14,264 nt of DNA from Methanomicrobia archaeon (lineage in GTDB: Archaea > Halobacteriota > Syntropharchaeia > Alkanophagales > Methanospirareceae): contig JAFGKP010000153.1 in NCBI GenBank assembly GCA_016928455.1, positions 1 through 14,264 of the forward strand, written 5' to 3'. Positions 1 to 7,026 of the stretch are shown piece after piece. A model generated the notes under the pieces. The model was not told where the DNA came from. It saw only the letters and a program-made list of their open reading frames with translations, and did no database searches. Positions within the stretch are counted from its first letter, which is position 1. Each line of letters begins with the position of its first letter. The translations under genes and the position numbers were made by a program.

Positions 1-426
1 AAGGTCTACGTCATCGAGACCGAGAAGGTAGCGGCAATGGTGCGTCTGCCCAAGAGCTACGCAGGCGTGACCGACGAGTCCACCCGGGGCGATATCTTCG
101 TGAGCTCGGGCTACGGCGCGTCCAAGCGAGCATTTGGTGTGGAGATTGTCGAATCGGATGAGCTTAGTGTCCCTACGGAGCAGGCGGGCGAGGAGCCGCG
201 GATCCCTGACACCGCGGTCACGGAAAAGAAGGAGATGACGTTAACCGCTGACGAGCGTCAGTTCCTTTCACGACTGGTCATCTCCGCCTGCGTCACCAGT
301 ATCTTCTTCATTCTGGTCGTCTTGATGCTGCACGTGGGCCTGTTCAGATATTCGCCCGGGGGACTCTTCGTTAGTGCGCTCATTGCCGCATTGCTCTTCC
401 TGTTCCTCGTGCTTTACAACCTGTAG
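1..426 (+). CDS. C-terminal part of an unrecognised membrane protein
   Basis: The reading frame is open from the first base of the window, so the gene starts upstream and only its last 141 residues are visible. An ATG at 37 lies in frame, but the 12 codons before it read as ordinary protein, so I treat the gene as truncated by the window edge. The first part is soluble and mixed in charge. It is followed by an acidic, proline-containing linker and then two hydrophobic stretches of about 20 residues that end the protein (last residues LVLYNL). That suggests a soluble domain anchored by a C-terminal membrane hairpin. I do not recognise the family. The gene runs in the same direction as pyrG, which begins 114 bp downstream with its own promoter-like sequence. 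Confidence 0.7.
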   Translation, partial: KVYVIETEKVAAMVRLPKSYAGVTDESTRGDIFVSSGYGASKRAFGVEIVESDELSVPTEQAGEEPRIPDTAVTEKKEMTLTADERQFLSRLVISACVTSIFFILVVLMLHVGLFRYSPGGLFVSALIAALLFLFLVLYNL

Positions 427-483
427 CCCGTCGGATGAGCGGGAACGAAAGGTTTATCACCGACCGCACGGGTAAGTTGTTCA

Positions 484-521
484 GAGAAGCGTGCATCTTT
501 TTTATGCATCTGAGAAGCGTG
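484..521 (+). promoter_or_regulatory. pyrG promoter with direct repeats flanking a TATA-like box
   Basis: The 10-base sequence GAGAAGCGTG occurs at 484-493 and again at 512-521, a 28-bp offset. Between the copies lies TTTTTTATG (498-506), a TATA-like element about 35 bp before the pyrG ATG. This would give a transcript with a short leader. A weak Shine-Dalgarno-like AGTGA (529-533) precedes the start. The arrangement suggests a repressor or activator site around the core promoter; this is inference. Confidence 0.4.
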
Positions 522-540
522 GAACAGAAGTGAATCAGAG

Positions 541-2136
541 ATGAAGTATATCGTCGTAACCGGAGGCGTGATGAGCGGGCTTGGCAAGGGCATCACGATG
601 GCTTCCATTGGGCGACTCTTGAAGGACCGCGGCTATACCATCGTCCCGATCAAGATCGATCCGTACATCAATATCGACGCGGGCACGATGAACCCGTATC
701 AGCACGGAGAGGTGTACGTCTGCGGTGACGGCACGGAGGTCGATCTCGATCTGGGCCATTATGAGCGCTTCATGGATGTCGAACTGGGCCGCGAGCACAA
801 CATAACCACCGGCGTGGTATATGACGCAGTTATTGAGCGTGAGCGGAAGGGCGAATATCTCGGCCAAACTGTCCAGATCATTCCGCATATCACGAACGAG
901 ATAAAGGCGCGCATTCGGGCGGTAGCAGCGGAGAGTGGTGCGGAGATCTGTTTGGTAGAGATCGGCGGCACGGTCGGCGATATCGAGAGTATGCCGTTCC
1001 TCGAGGCGGTGCGGCAGATGCACGGCGAGGAGGGGGAGAACGACTTTCTCTTTGTGCACGTGACGCTGGTGCCGTATACAGCGCTCTGCGAGCAGAAGAC
1101 GAAGCCGACACAACATTCGGTGAAGGCGTTGCGCGAGCTGGGGCTGCAGCCCGACATCATTGTCTGCCGGTGTAAAGTGCCCCTGAAGGATGAGGTGAAG
1201 GCGAAGATCGGGATGTTCTGCAACGTGCGAAAGAACGCGGTGATCAGTGCGCAAGATGCGGAGGACATCTACGAGGTACCGCTTCTGCTCGAGCGGGAAG
1301 GTATAGCTGAGATCATCATGAGCAAGCTCCAACTAACGCAGTCCGTAGAAGATAACCTATGGGAGGAGATGGTGGCACGGCTGATAGAATCGAGGCAGGG
1401 GCCGTGTGTAACGATAGCGATCGTGGGCAAGTATGCGGAATTGGAAGATTCGTATTTGAGCATCAAAGAAGCGATAAAGCATGCGGCAACGGCAGTTGGG
1501 TGCAACGTCATGTTGAAATGGCTCGAGGCTGAGGATTTGGAGATAGCTCGTGGGTTAGATCCCTTCTTCGAAGATGTTCAGGGCATTCTCGTTCCCGGCG
1601 GGTTCGGTGCTCGCGGGGTAGAGGGTAAGATTAACGCGATTCAGTACGCGCGTGAGCACAAGATTCCATATCTCGGGTTGTGCTTCGGGTTCCAAATGGC
1701 AGTAGTAGAGATAGCTCGGCATGTCGCGCACCTCAAGGACGCGCATAGTGCTGAGCTCTCAGAGACGCCACACCCGGTCATTGCTCTGTTAGAAGAGCAG
1801 GAGGGCGTGGATGAGCTAGGTGGCACGATGCGGCTGGGCAACCAGCAAGTCTTCATCCGTAAGGGCACGATCGCGGAGCGGATTTACGGCAAGAACAAGA
1901 TTGTGGAACGGCATCGACACCGGTACGAGGTGAACCCCGCGTACATCGAGCAGATCGAGAAAGATGGCGTGGTCTTCTCCGGCTCAGACAGAAGCGGCAT
2001 GAGAATAGAGATCGTGGAGCTCGAGGGGCATCCCTTCTTCTTTGCCACGCAGTTCCACCCGGAGTTCAGATCCCGGCCAAACAAGCCCTCACCGCCGTTT
2101 AAGGCCTTTATTGAGGCGTGTTTACAAGCTTCGTGA
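541..2136 (+). CDS. pyrG: CTP synthase (glutamine-hydrolysing)
   Basis: This enzyme makes CTP from UTP, ATP and glutamine, the last step of de novo pyrimidine nucleotide synthesis, in the cytoplasm. The 531-residue protein has the full two-domain architecture. The N-terminal synthetase domain (about 1-265) carries the P-loop GGVMSGLGKG at 8-17 and conserved blocks such as KIDPYINIDAGTMNP (38-52), DLDLGHYERF (68-77) and VQIIPHITNEIK (111-122). The C-terminal class I glutamine amidotransferase domain (about 290-525) has the oxyanion-loop region VPGGFG (351-356), nucleophile Cys381 in GLCFGFQ, and the His506/Glu508 pair in QFHPEF. All catalytic residues are present and the length is normal for the family. 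The gene starts at the ATG giving the canonical MKYIVVTGG. It is followed by a hairpin with a T-tract before the ligase gene. Confidence 0.98.
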   Translation: MKYIVVTGGVMSGLGKGITMASIGRLLKDRGYTIVPIKIDPYINIDAGTMNPYQHGEVYVCGDGTEVDLDLGHYERFMDVELGREHNITTGVVYDAVIERERKGEYLGQTVQIIPHITNEIKARIRAVAAESGAEICLVEIGGTVGDIESMPFLEAVRQMHGEEGENDFLFVHVTLVPYTALCEQKTKPTQHSVKALRELGLQPDIIVCRCKVPLKDEVKAKIGMFCNVRKNAVISAQDAEDIYEVPLLLEREGIAEIIMSKLQLTQSVEDNLWEEMVARLIESRQGPCVTIAIVGKYAELEDSYLSIKEAIKHAATAVGCNVMLKWLEAEDLEIARGLDPFFEDVQGILVPGGFGARGVEGKINAIQYAREHKIPYLGLCFGFQMAVVEIARHVAHLKDAHSAELSETPHPVIALLEEQEGVDELGGTMRLGNQQVFIRKGTIAERIYGKNKIVERHRHRYEVNPAYIEQIEKDGVVFSGSDRSGMRIEIVELEGHPFFFATQFHPEFRSRPNKPSPPFKAFIEACLQAS

Positions 2137-2142
2137 GAACAT

Positions 2143-2177
2143 AAACCTATCTTTTTGTGTTCGGCCTATAGGTTTTT
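2143..2177 (+). terminator. Hairpin plus T-tract between pyrG and lig
   Basis: AAACCTAT (2143-2150) and ATAGGTTT (2168-2175) form a perfect 8-bp inverted repeat with a 17-base loop. The downstream arm runs into TTTTT (2173-2177). The position 6 bp after the pyrG stop fits an intrinsic-type terminator. It also ends only 6 bp before the ligase start codon, so it may affect ligase translation or initiation. Confidence 0.5.
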
Positions 2178-2183
2178 ACTATC

Positions 2184-3839
2184 ATGCTGTTACGCGAGCT
2201 TACGGAAATCTACGAGCAGGTTAGAGCCACGTCGAGCACACGGGAGAAGATCGCGCTGGTAGCCGATTTATTACGGAAAACGCCTTCTGAGCTACTCCCG
2301 CAGGTCTGTTACATGCTCCGAGGCCGGCTGTTCCCTGATTATTCTGCGCAGGAGCTCCAAATCGGCTGGTCCAGCCTCTGGGATGCTGTTTGTTCCATCG
2401 TTCACATCTCTGATGATGACCTAAAAGCGGCGTATAACCGGTTCGGCGACCTCGGCTCCGCGATCGAATTGGTCGTAACGGAGAAGCCGAAAATCACCGT
2501 TTCTTTGGTCTCGGAGCCACTCACCGTTGAGGAATGTTACAGCGCGCTGGTGAAGATCGCCACGCTCGGCGGTAAGGACTCGACGCGGCGAAAACGCGCG
2601 ATACTAACCGGGCTCCTGAATCAGAGCACACCGGCTGAGGCGAAATTTATCGTGAAGACGATCACCGGCGATATGCGCTACGGCTTCAAGCATAGCTTGC
2701 TTGAAGAAGCGATCGCGCAGGCCTTTTCGGTGGATGTGGACGTGCTCCGAAAGGCGTACATGGTGCGATCTGATATTGGAGAAGTGGCACAGCTCGCGAA
2801 AGAGGAGCCTGCGAAGCTGAAAGAGCTCACCATCGTGCTCGGCCGACCGCTGCGTCCGATGCTTGCGGATACCGCAGAGAATCTCGAGGAGGGGTTCAGA
2901 CGCTTCGATACCGCGCTCTTCGAGTACAAATATGACGGCGCACGGCTCAGCATGCATAAGCGTAACGAACGCGTTACTGTGTTCACTCGAGAAGCTGATG
3001 AGGTGAGCCAATCGCTCCCCGAGATCGTTGCGGACATCCGGAAGATTCCACATTCATTCATCGTTGATTCTGAGATTATCCCCTTTGAGCACTCGCCGAA
3101 AGCATTCCAGGAGCTGATCAAGCGGCTCAGACGGAAATATCGCGTTGACGAATTTGCACGTAAGATTCCGGTAAAAGTGTATGTTTTCGATCTCCTGTAT
3201 CTTGATGGTGAGACGCTCTTTGATAAGCCATTACTCGCGCGGCGCAAGCTGTTACAGACGCTGATTGAACCAAGTGAGCATGTGGAGATCGCGAATTATG
3301 TTCTGACCAAGAGCGCTGCCGAAGCGCGAATCATGTTCCAGGAGGCACTCGACCTCGGCTACGAAGGCTTGATGATCAAGAACCCGCAGTCGTACTACAC
3401 GCCGGGCAAACGCGGTAGTGAATGGTTGAAGCTGAAGCCCGAGGCGGAAACGCTTGATCTGGTCGTCATAGCGGTCGAGTACGGTCACGGCAAGCGAGCG
3501 CACCAGCTGTCGGACTATACCTTTGCGACCCGAGACCGGGAGGATAATCTCACGCCGATCGTCAAAGCCTTCAGTGGTCTGAAAGACGCGGAGATCGCGG
3601 AGATGACGGAGTACTTCAAGGGTATTGCACGCGAGCAGCGAGGGCGAACGCTGATTGTCGAGCCGCGGGTGGTGGTGGAGGTGAAATTCGACGAGATACA
3701 GAAGAGCTCGCTCTACGAGAGCGGCTACGCACTCCGGTTCCCGCGCATCAAACGAATTCGCTGGGATCTATCGGTTGATGAGATTGATACCATTGAGACA
3801 GTTGAAAGGATTTTCAAGCGGCAAAAAAGAGTTGCTTGA
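2184..3839 (+). CDS. lig: ATP-dependent DNA ligase (archaeal type)
   Basis: This enzyme seals nicks in duplex DNA by adenylating itself, transferring AMP to the 5' phosphate and joining it to the 3' hydroxyl; it acts in Okazaki-fragment joining and repair. The 551-residue protein matches the usual archaeal length. Residues 1 to about 215 form the helical DNA-binding domain. The nucleotidyltransferase domain (about 220-420) has motif I EYKYDGAR with the adenylated Lys249, motif III VYVFDLLYLDG (332-342), motif IV EGLMIK (394-399) and motif V WLKLKPE (414-420). The OB-fold domain completes the protein, with the motif VI region ALRFPRIKRIRWD (516-528). The ATG at 2184 is the first possible start after an in-frame TAG at 2169-2171. 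It has no clear Shine-Dalgarno sequence and sits just after a hairpin. A five-base T run follows the stop at 3845-3849. Confidence 0.97.
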   Translation: MLLRELTEIYEQVRATSSTREKIALVADLLRKTPSELLPQVCYMLRGRLFPDYSAQELQIGWSSLWDAVCSIVHISDDDLKAAYNRFGDLGSAIELVVTEKPKITVSLVSEPLTVEECYSALVKIATLGGKDSTRRKRAILTGLLNQSTPAEAKFIVKTITGDMRYGFKHSLLEEAIAQAFSVDVDVLRKAYMVRSDIGEVAQLAKEEPAKLKELTIVLGRPLRPMLADTAENLEEGFRRFDTALFEYKYDGARLSMHKRNERVTVFTREADEVSQSLPEIVADIRKIPHSFIVDSEIIPFEHSPKAFQELIKRLRRKYRVDEFARKIPVKVYVFDLLYLDGETLFDKPLLARRKLLQTLIEPSEHVEIANYVLTKSAAEARIMFQEALDLGYEGLMIKNPQSYYTPGKRGSEWLKLKPEAETLDLVVIAVEYGHGKRAHQLSDYTFATRDREDNLTPIVKAFSGLKDAEIAEMTEYFKGIAREQRGRTLIVEPRVVVEVKFDEIQKSSLYESGYALRFPRIKRIRWDLSVDEIDTIETVERIFKRQKRVA

Positions 3840-3940
3840 AACGATTTTTACGAACTGACAGTTAACCTATACAAATGGCGCCGTCTTTCAAGTCGCAGCA
3901 TAACTGATGTTTCCATCCAACCGCTCTGGAATTTTTGAGT

Positions 3941-3981
3941 AAAAAATATAAATCTCTGCTCCAGCCTTCTTCAGAGCAGAG
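3941..3981 (-). terminator. Intrinsic-type terminator of the acetate transporter gene
   Basis: CTCTGCTC (3954-3961) and GAGCAGAG (3974-3981) form a perfect 8-bp stem with a 12-base loop, 34 bp past the stop of the minus-strand transporter gene. Read on the minus strand, the stem is followed by ATTTATATTTTTT, as expected of a U-rich termination site. On the plus strand the same A/T run, AAAAAATATAAAT, would also pass as a strong TATA box, so a second role cannot be excluded. Confidence 0.6.
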
Positions 3982-4014
3982 TATGTCTGTAGATTTTTCG
4001 GTATAACGAATGCG

Positions 4015-4590
4015 CTATTGCACAGGCCCGATCGGCGCTATGACTTTTCCGTATACTTCATTGAGCACCTGTGCGAGTGCGGCATAGATTGCAGAGAGCC
4101 CGCAGATAATCCCCTCGTAGCCTGCAATATGTGTTATCAGAGTATTGCCCGTTGCATCTCCCAGCGCTAAGAGGAAGAAGAGCAATGCCAAGGACGCAAA
4201 CACGAACTGGAGCGCTCGATTGAGCCTGAGTGTGGCGACGAACATAACTGCGGTAAACAGTCCCCACATAAAGAGATAGGCGACCATCGCAGCGTTTTCA
4301 TTAGCGGAACCCCAGCCTATTTCCGGCATGACCAACAACCCAACGAGCGAGAGCCAGAAGAGCCCATACGACGTAAAGGCCGTTGTGCCAAATGTGTTGC
4401 CCTTCTTCCATTCCATAATACCCGCGATAATCTGCGCTAAGCCGCCGTAAAAGATGCCCATCGCTAGGATCATGGTACCCAAGGCGAAAAAACCAGCGTT
4501 GTGAATGTTCAGGAGCACAGTGGTCATACCGAAGCCCATCAATCCGAGCGGCGCAGGATTTGCCGAAGTGTCTCTTATTTCCGTTGCCAT
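4015..4590 (-). CDS. Acetate/succinate transporter family protein (GPR1/FUN34/YaaH)
   Basis: This is a membrane protein of the AceTr family (E. coli SatP, Methanosarcina AceP), whose members move acetate or related small carboxylates, usually with protons. The 191-residue length is typical. The family signature NPAPLGL lies at residues 11-17, followed by about six hydrophobic helices. The conserved central segment runs from GGLAQIIAGIMEWKKGNTFG (49-68) into TTAFTSYGLFWLSL (69-82). The ATG is preceded by a strong Shine-Dalgarno sequence at 8 bp spacing. The gene has its own terminator hairpin and a repeat-rich promoter region shared with the divergent DUF488 gene, so it seems a single-gene unit. 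In an anaerobic archaeon, acetate uptake or excretion is the likely role. The substrate cannot be fixed from sequence alone. Confidence 0.92.
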   Translation of the reverse strand: MATEIRDTSANPAPLGLMGFGMTTVLLNIHNAGFFALGTMILAMGIFYGGLAQIIAGIMEWKKGNTFGTTAFTSYGLFWLSLVGLLVMPEIGWGSANENAAMVAYLFMWGLFTAVMFVATLRLNRALQFVFASLALLFFLLALGDATGNTLITHIAGYEGIICGLSAIYAALAQVLNEVYGKVIAPIGPVQ

Positions 4591-4598
4591 TTTCCCCT

Positions 4599-4607
4599 CT
4601 CCTCCTT
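4599..4607 (-). promoter_or_regulatory. Strong ribosome binding site of the acetate transporter gene
   Basis: On the minus strand this reads AAGGAGGAG, near-perfect Shine-Dalgarno, 8 bp before the ATG at 4590. It fixes that start and contrasts with the leaderless or weak-site genes elsewhere in the window. Confidence 0.75.
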
Positions 4608-4638
4608 ATTGTCTCTCATAACTTCACCCCCGCTACAA

Positions 4639-4684
4639 TCTCGAGAGTATTACTACTTTGCTCTGCGCTTCTTTTTATTACTAC
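4639..4684. promoter_or_regulatory. Divergent control region with direct repeats and a palindrome
   Basis: The 139-bp gap between the acetate transporter gene (-) and the DUF488 gene (+) contains TATTACTAC at 4648-4656 and again at 4676-4684, a 28-bp offset. It also holds the perfect 8-bp palindrome TCTCGAGA at 4639-4646. On the minus strand TAATAAAAAG (4671-4680) is a plausible TATA box. That would put transcript initiation near 4650, next to the palindrome. The elements look like an operator for the transporter gene; this is inference. Confidence 0.4.
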
Positions 4685-4729
4685 CTATTTTTCCACACAC
4701 GTACTGTAAATTGACGAGGCGCGACCTCC

Positions 4730-5209
4730 ATGAAAATCTGGACCGTGGGAACGAGTTCGAGGAGCATGAGGGAGTTCTTGCATGTGCTCAGAGCGTATCA
4801 GATCGAAGCGGTTGTGGATGTCAGGCGGTTCCCGACCTCCCGATACCGCCAGTTCACGCGAGAGCGCCTCAAAATCTGCCTGGAGCAGCACGGCATTGAG
4901 TATCATCATCTGGGACAACTGGGCGGCTTTCGGAAGGGTGGCTATCGCGCGTTCATGGAAACCCGGGAATTTGAGCGGGGATTGGCGTATGTTGAAGAGC
5001 TTGCAGTATCGAAACGGATCGCACTCATGTGTGCAGAGCTGCTCTTTTTCAGATGCCATCGCCGATTCATCGCCGATGCATTGAAAGAGCGGGGTCATAC
5101 CGTGGTTCATATCGTGGACGACAAGAAGAGCTACGAGCACAGCGGAGGAAAAGGTAAAGCCGTTGATCGGAAGCTGGATGAGTTTTTCGAGAAGGACGAG
5201 TTCGATTAG
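4730..5209 (+). CDS. DUF488 family protein
   Basis: This is a small soluble protein of the DUF488 family, whose biochemical role is not established. The 159 residues show the family pattern: N-terminal IWTVGTSSRSMREFLHVL (3-20), the block VVDVRRFPTSR (28-38), HLGQLGGFRKGGY (60-72), and the diagnostic C-terminal motif MCAE (100-103) followed by RCHRRFIADAL (108-118). Cys101 and Cys109-His110-Arg111 are therefore intact and could form a catalytic or metal-binding site. The ATG at 4730 gives the expected start of the first beta strand. The gene is divergent from the acetate transporter and converges on cooC with a 46-bp gap, so it is probably transcribed alone. Nothing in the neighbourhood reveals its substrate. 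Confidence 0.88.
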   Translation: MKIWTVGTSSRSMREFLHVLRAYQIEAVVDVRRFPTSRYRQFTRERLKICLEQHGIEYHHLGQLGGFRKGGYRAFMETREFERGLAYVEELAVSKRIALMCAELLFFRCHRRFIADALKERGHTVVHIVDDKKSYEHSGGKGKAVDRKLDEFFEKDEFD

Positions 5210-5255
5210 GTAACTTGAGCGACTATCGAGTATTTGGGTGATACCGCAGTAGCCT

Positions 5256-6032
5256 TTAATGTTCAAAAACCGCCTCGAAAATGCCCTTTACAGCAACCAC
5301 TGCCTTTGAATCATCCGGGAGCTCTAGGATCGGCGTGCCCACCAGATCGAACGCTCCGATCATCTCGTCTTCTGGTACCGTTCCGACGAGCTCGAGCCCG
5401 CTCTGCGCTATCAATCCGGGCAGAGCGCTTTTCACCTGCTCCTCTTCCCGCACCTTGTTCACGATCAGGAAGATGCGCCGTACGTTGATTTGCAGCTTTT
5501 CCGCGAGCCGTTTAATCGATGATGCTGTTTCAATGCCCCGTTTCGTTGGATCGGTCACCACCAGCAGCGTATCCACGTCCCGGGTCGTCCGCCGGCTGAG
5601 ATGTTCCAGACCTGCTTCGCAGTCGATCACGATCGTCGAGAACCGTGCTGATAATTTATCGATGAAGTGCCGGAGCATATCGTTGATGAGGCAGTAGCAA
5701 CCTGGCCCCTCAGAATGCCCCATCGCCAGGACAGAGAAGCGTGGCGTCTTCACCAGAATCTCCTCGATCTTGTATTCGAGCAGCATATCGGTAGGCATCT
5801 CCTGCGAGAAGAAGACCTGTGACGGCGACGCGATCTCCTCACGCACGTCTCCGATCGTCTTTGTTATTTTTACGCCCAACGCGCTTGGCAGGCTCGTTGC
5901 CGGGTCAGCATCGATTGCCAGCACCTGCGCACCACTCGCCTCCGCAAGGAATTTCAAGAGGAGCGCAGCGATGACCGTCTTTCCCGTTCCACCCTTGCCC
6001 GCCACTGCAATGATCTTCCCTCGCTTTGCCAT
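5256..6032 (-). CDS. cooC: CooC-type nickel-insertion ATPase (MinD/ParA superfamily)
   Basis: CooC proteins are dimeric ATPases that deliver nickel to the C-cluster of CO dehydrogenase or to acetyl-CoA synthase. The 258-residue protein has the deviant Walker A motif GKGGTGKT at 12-19 with signature Lys13, switch I IDADPATS (40-47) and the Walker B-type strand TIVIDCEAG (133-141). The diagnostic metal-binding pair Cys112/Cys114 sits in GPGCYCLIND (109-118). As I recall the family, the characterised CooC of Carboxydothermus also uses a Cys-X-Cys at this place. The C-terminal half has the usual NKV nucleotide-base motif (about 197-199). No CO dehydrogenase genes lie in the window, so the partner is elsewhere or the protein serves another nickel enzyme. 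It is divergent from the radical SAM gene across 73 bp that share a TATA-like element. Confidence 0.88.
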   Translation of the reverse strand: MAKRGKIIAVAGKGGTGKTVIAALLLKFLAEASGAQVLAIDADPATSLPSALGVKITKTIGDVREEIASPSQVFFSQEMPTDMLLEYKIEEILVKTPRFSVLAMGHSEGPGCYCLINDMLRHFIDKLSARFSTIVIDCEAGLEHLSRRTTRDVDTLLVVTDPTKRGIETASSIKRLAEKLQINVRRIFLIVNKVREEEQVKSALPGLIAQSGLELVGTVPEDEMIGAFDLVGTPILELPDDSKAVVAVKGIFEAVFEH

Positions 6033-6073
6033 CTCGTCTCTTCACACTCTTTTCTGCCTTTCGCGACCAAACC

Positions 6074-6087
6074 AAAAATTTATAGAG
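6074..6087. promoter_or_regulatory. TATA-like element shared by cooC and the radical SAM gene
   Basis: AAAAATTTATAGAG reads as a good archaeal TATA box on the plus strand, about 26 bp before the ATG at 6106. That spacing would make the radical SAM transcript leaderless. On the minus strand the same bases read TATAAATTT and would start the cooC transcript about 20 bp before its ATG. One element may thus serve both directions. A short ATTG-TT-CAAT palindrome lies at 6089-6098. Confidence 0.5.
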
Positions 6088-6105
6088 TATTGTTCAATTT
6101 TGTAC

Positions 6106-7026
6106 ATGAAAAGCCCCATGTCCGCACCGATTTATCGCGAGACGTACGAGTGCGGTGAGCTTGACGAACGGATCGACCAGCTCTGGGCTCTTCTGCGTGC
6201 GTGCACCCTCTGTCCGCGTGAATGCTATGTTGATCGTATCAAAGGTGAGCGGGGATATTGCAAGTCTGATAGCCAGTTGATGGTCTCCAGCGTGCAGCCG
6301 CATTTCGGTGAAGAAGAAGTCCTCGTGGGCACGTACGGCTCGGGCACGATCTTCCTCACCAGCTGTAACCTGGGCTGCATCTACTGCCAGAACTATGACA
6401 TCAGCCACCTCGGACAAGGGCGACCGATGACCGATGAAGAGCTCGCGCGGAGCATGCTTCGACTGCAAGACCTGGGCTGCCATAACATCAATTTCGTCAC
6501 GCCCACGCACTTCACGCCGCAGATTGTGAAAGCGCTCAAAATCGCAATCGAAGGCGGGTTGCGCGTGCCGCTTGTCTACAACTGCGGCGGCTATGAGTCG
6601 ACACGCACACTCAAGCTGCTGGACGGGATCGTGGACATCTATATGCCGGACCTCAAGTACAGCGATAACGAGGTGGCGAAGAAGTACTCGAATGCAAAGG
6701 ACTACGTTGATGTCTCCCGGGCCGCGGTAAAGGAGATGCACCGTCAGGTCGGCGATCTCACCATGAACGAGCAGGGAATCGCGGTTCGGGGCTTATTGAT
6801 ACGGCATCTGGTACTGCCACATGGCCTCGCGGGCTCCGAGACGGTCTTCACGTTCATTGCTACCGAACTCTCGCGAGAATCGTATGTAAATATAATGGCG
6901 CAATATAGACCTATGTATAAAGCGTGCGAGCACGATGAGCTGAGCAGGGGAATAACGCTGCGCGAGTACCAGGAAGCGCTCAGGAGCGCACGTAAGTCGG
7001 GGTTGTACCGGGGATTTGAGGATTAA
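6106..7026 (+). CDS. PflX-like radical SAM protein (COG1313 type)
   Basis: This cytosolic iron-sulfur enzyme resembles pyruvate formate-lyase activating enzymes. The 306-residue protein has the radical SAM motif CNLGCIYC (Cys87, Cys91, Cys94), which holds the 4Fe-4S cluster that cleaves S-adenosylmethionine. Before it lies the family's cysteine-rich N-terminal segment, CTLCPREC (33-40) with Cys52. It is followed by typical barrel blocks such as NFVTPTHFTPQIV and LPLVYNCGGYES-like strands. The frame is open far upstream, but that part is antisense to cooC. I chose ATG 6106 because a TATA-like box lies about 26 bp before it; ATG 6118 is an alternative. The stop codon abuts the start of the MBL-fold gene, so the two are co-transcribed. 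The substrate is unknown and no glycyl radical enzyme is present here. Confidence 0.88.
   Translation: MKSPMSAPIYRETYECGELDERIDQLWALLRACTLCPRECYVDRIKGERGYCKSDSQLMVSSVQPHFGEEEVLVGTYGSGTIFLTSCNLGCIYCQNYDISHLGQGRPMTDEELARSMLRLQDLGCHNINFVTPTHFTPQIVKALKIAIEGGLRVPLVYNCGGYESTRTLKLLDGIVDIYMPDLKYSDNEVAKKYSNAKDYVDVSRAAVKEMHRQVGDLTMNEQGIAVRGLLIRHLVLPHGLAGSETVFTFIATELSRESYVNIMAQYRPMYKACEHDELSRGITLREYQEALRSARKSGLYRGFED

Noticed and set aside
535..1332. Long antisense frame inside pyrG
   Set aside because: It mirrors a conserved pyrG region; the translated sequence is rich in Arg, His and Leu with no domain, typical of a shadow frame in G+C-rich coding DNA.
2604..3247. Two overlapping antisense frames inside the DNA ligase gene
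   Set aside because: They run opposite an unmistakable ligase and show no recognisable motifs or start signals.
3853..3863. Odd palindrome AACTG-A-CAGTT between lig and the transporter terminator
   Set aside because: It lies in a convergent gap away from any promoter and is short enough to arise by chance.
3875..3907. Ten-codon frame after the ligase gene (MAPSFKSQHN)
   Set aside because: Too short and without a ribosome binding site; expected by chance.
5770..6105. Upstream extension of the radical SAM frame to an ATG at 5770
   Set aside because: That part is antisense to cooC, lacks family similarity and would pass through the TATA-like element. The protein begins sensibly at 6106.
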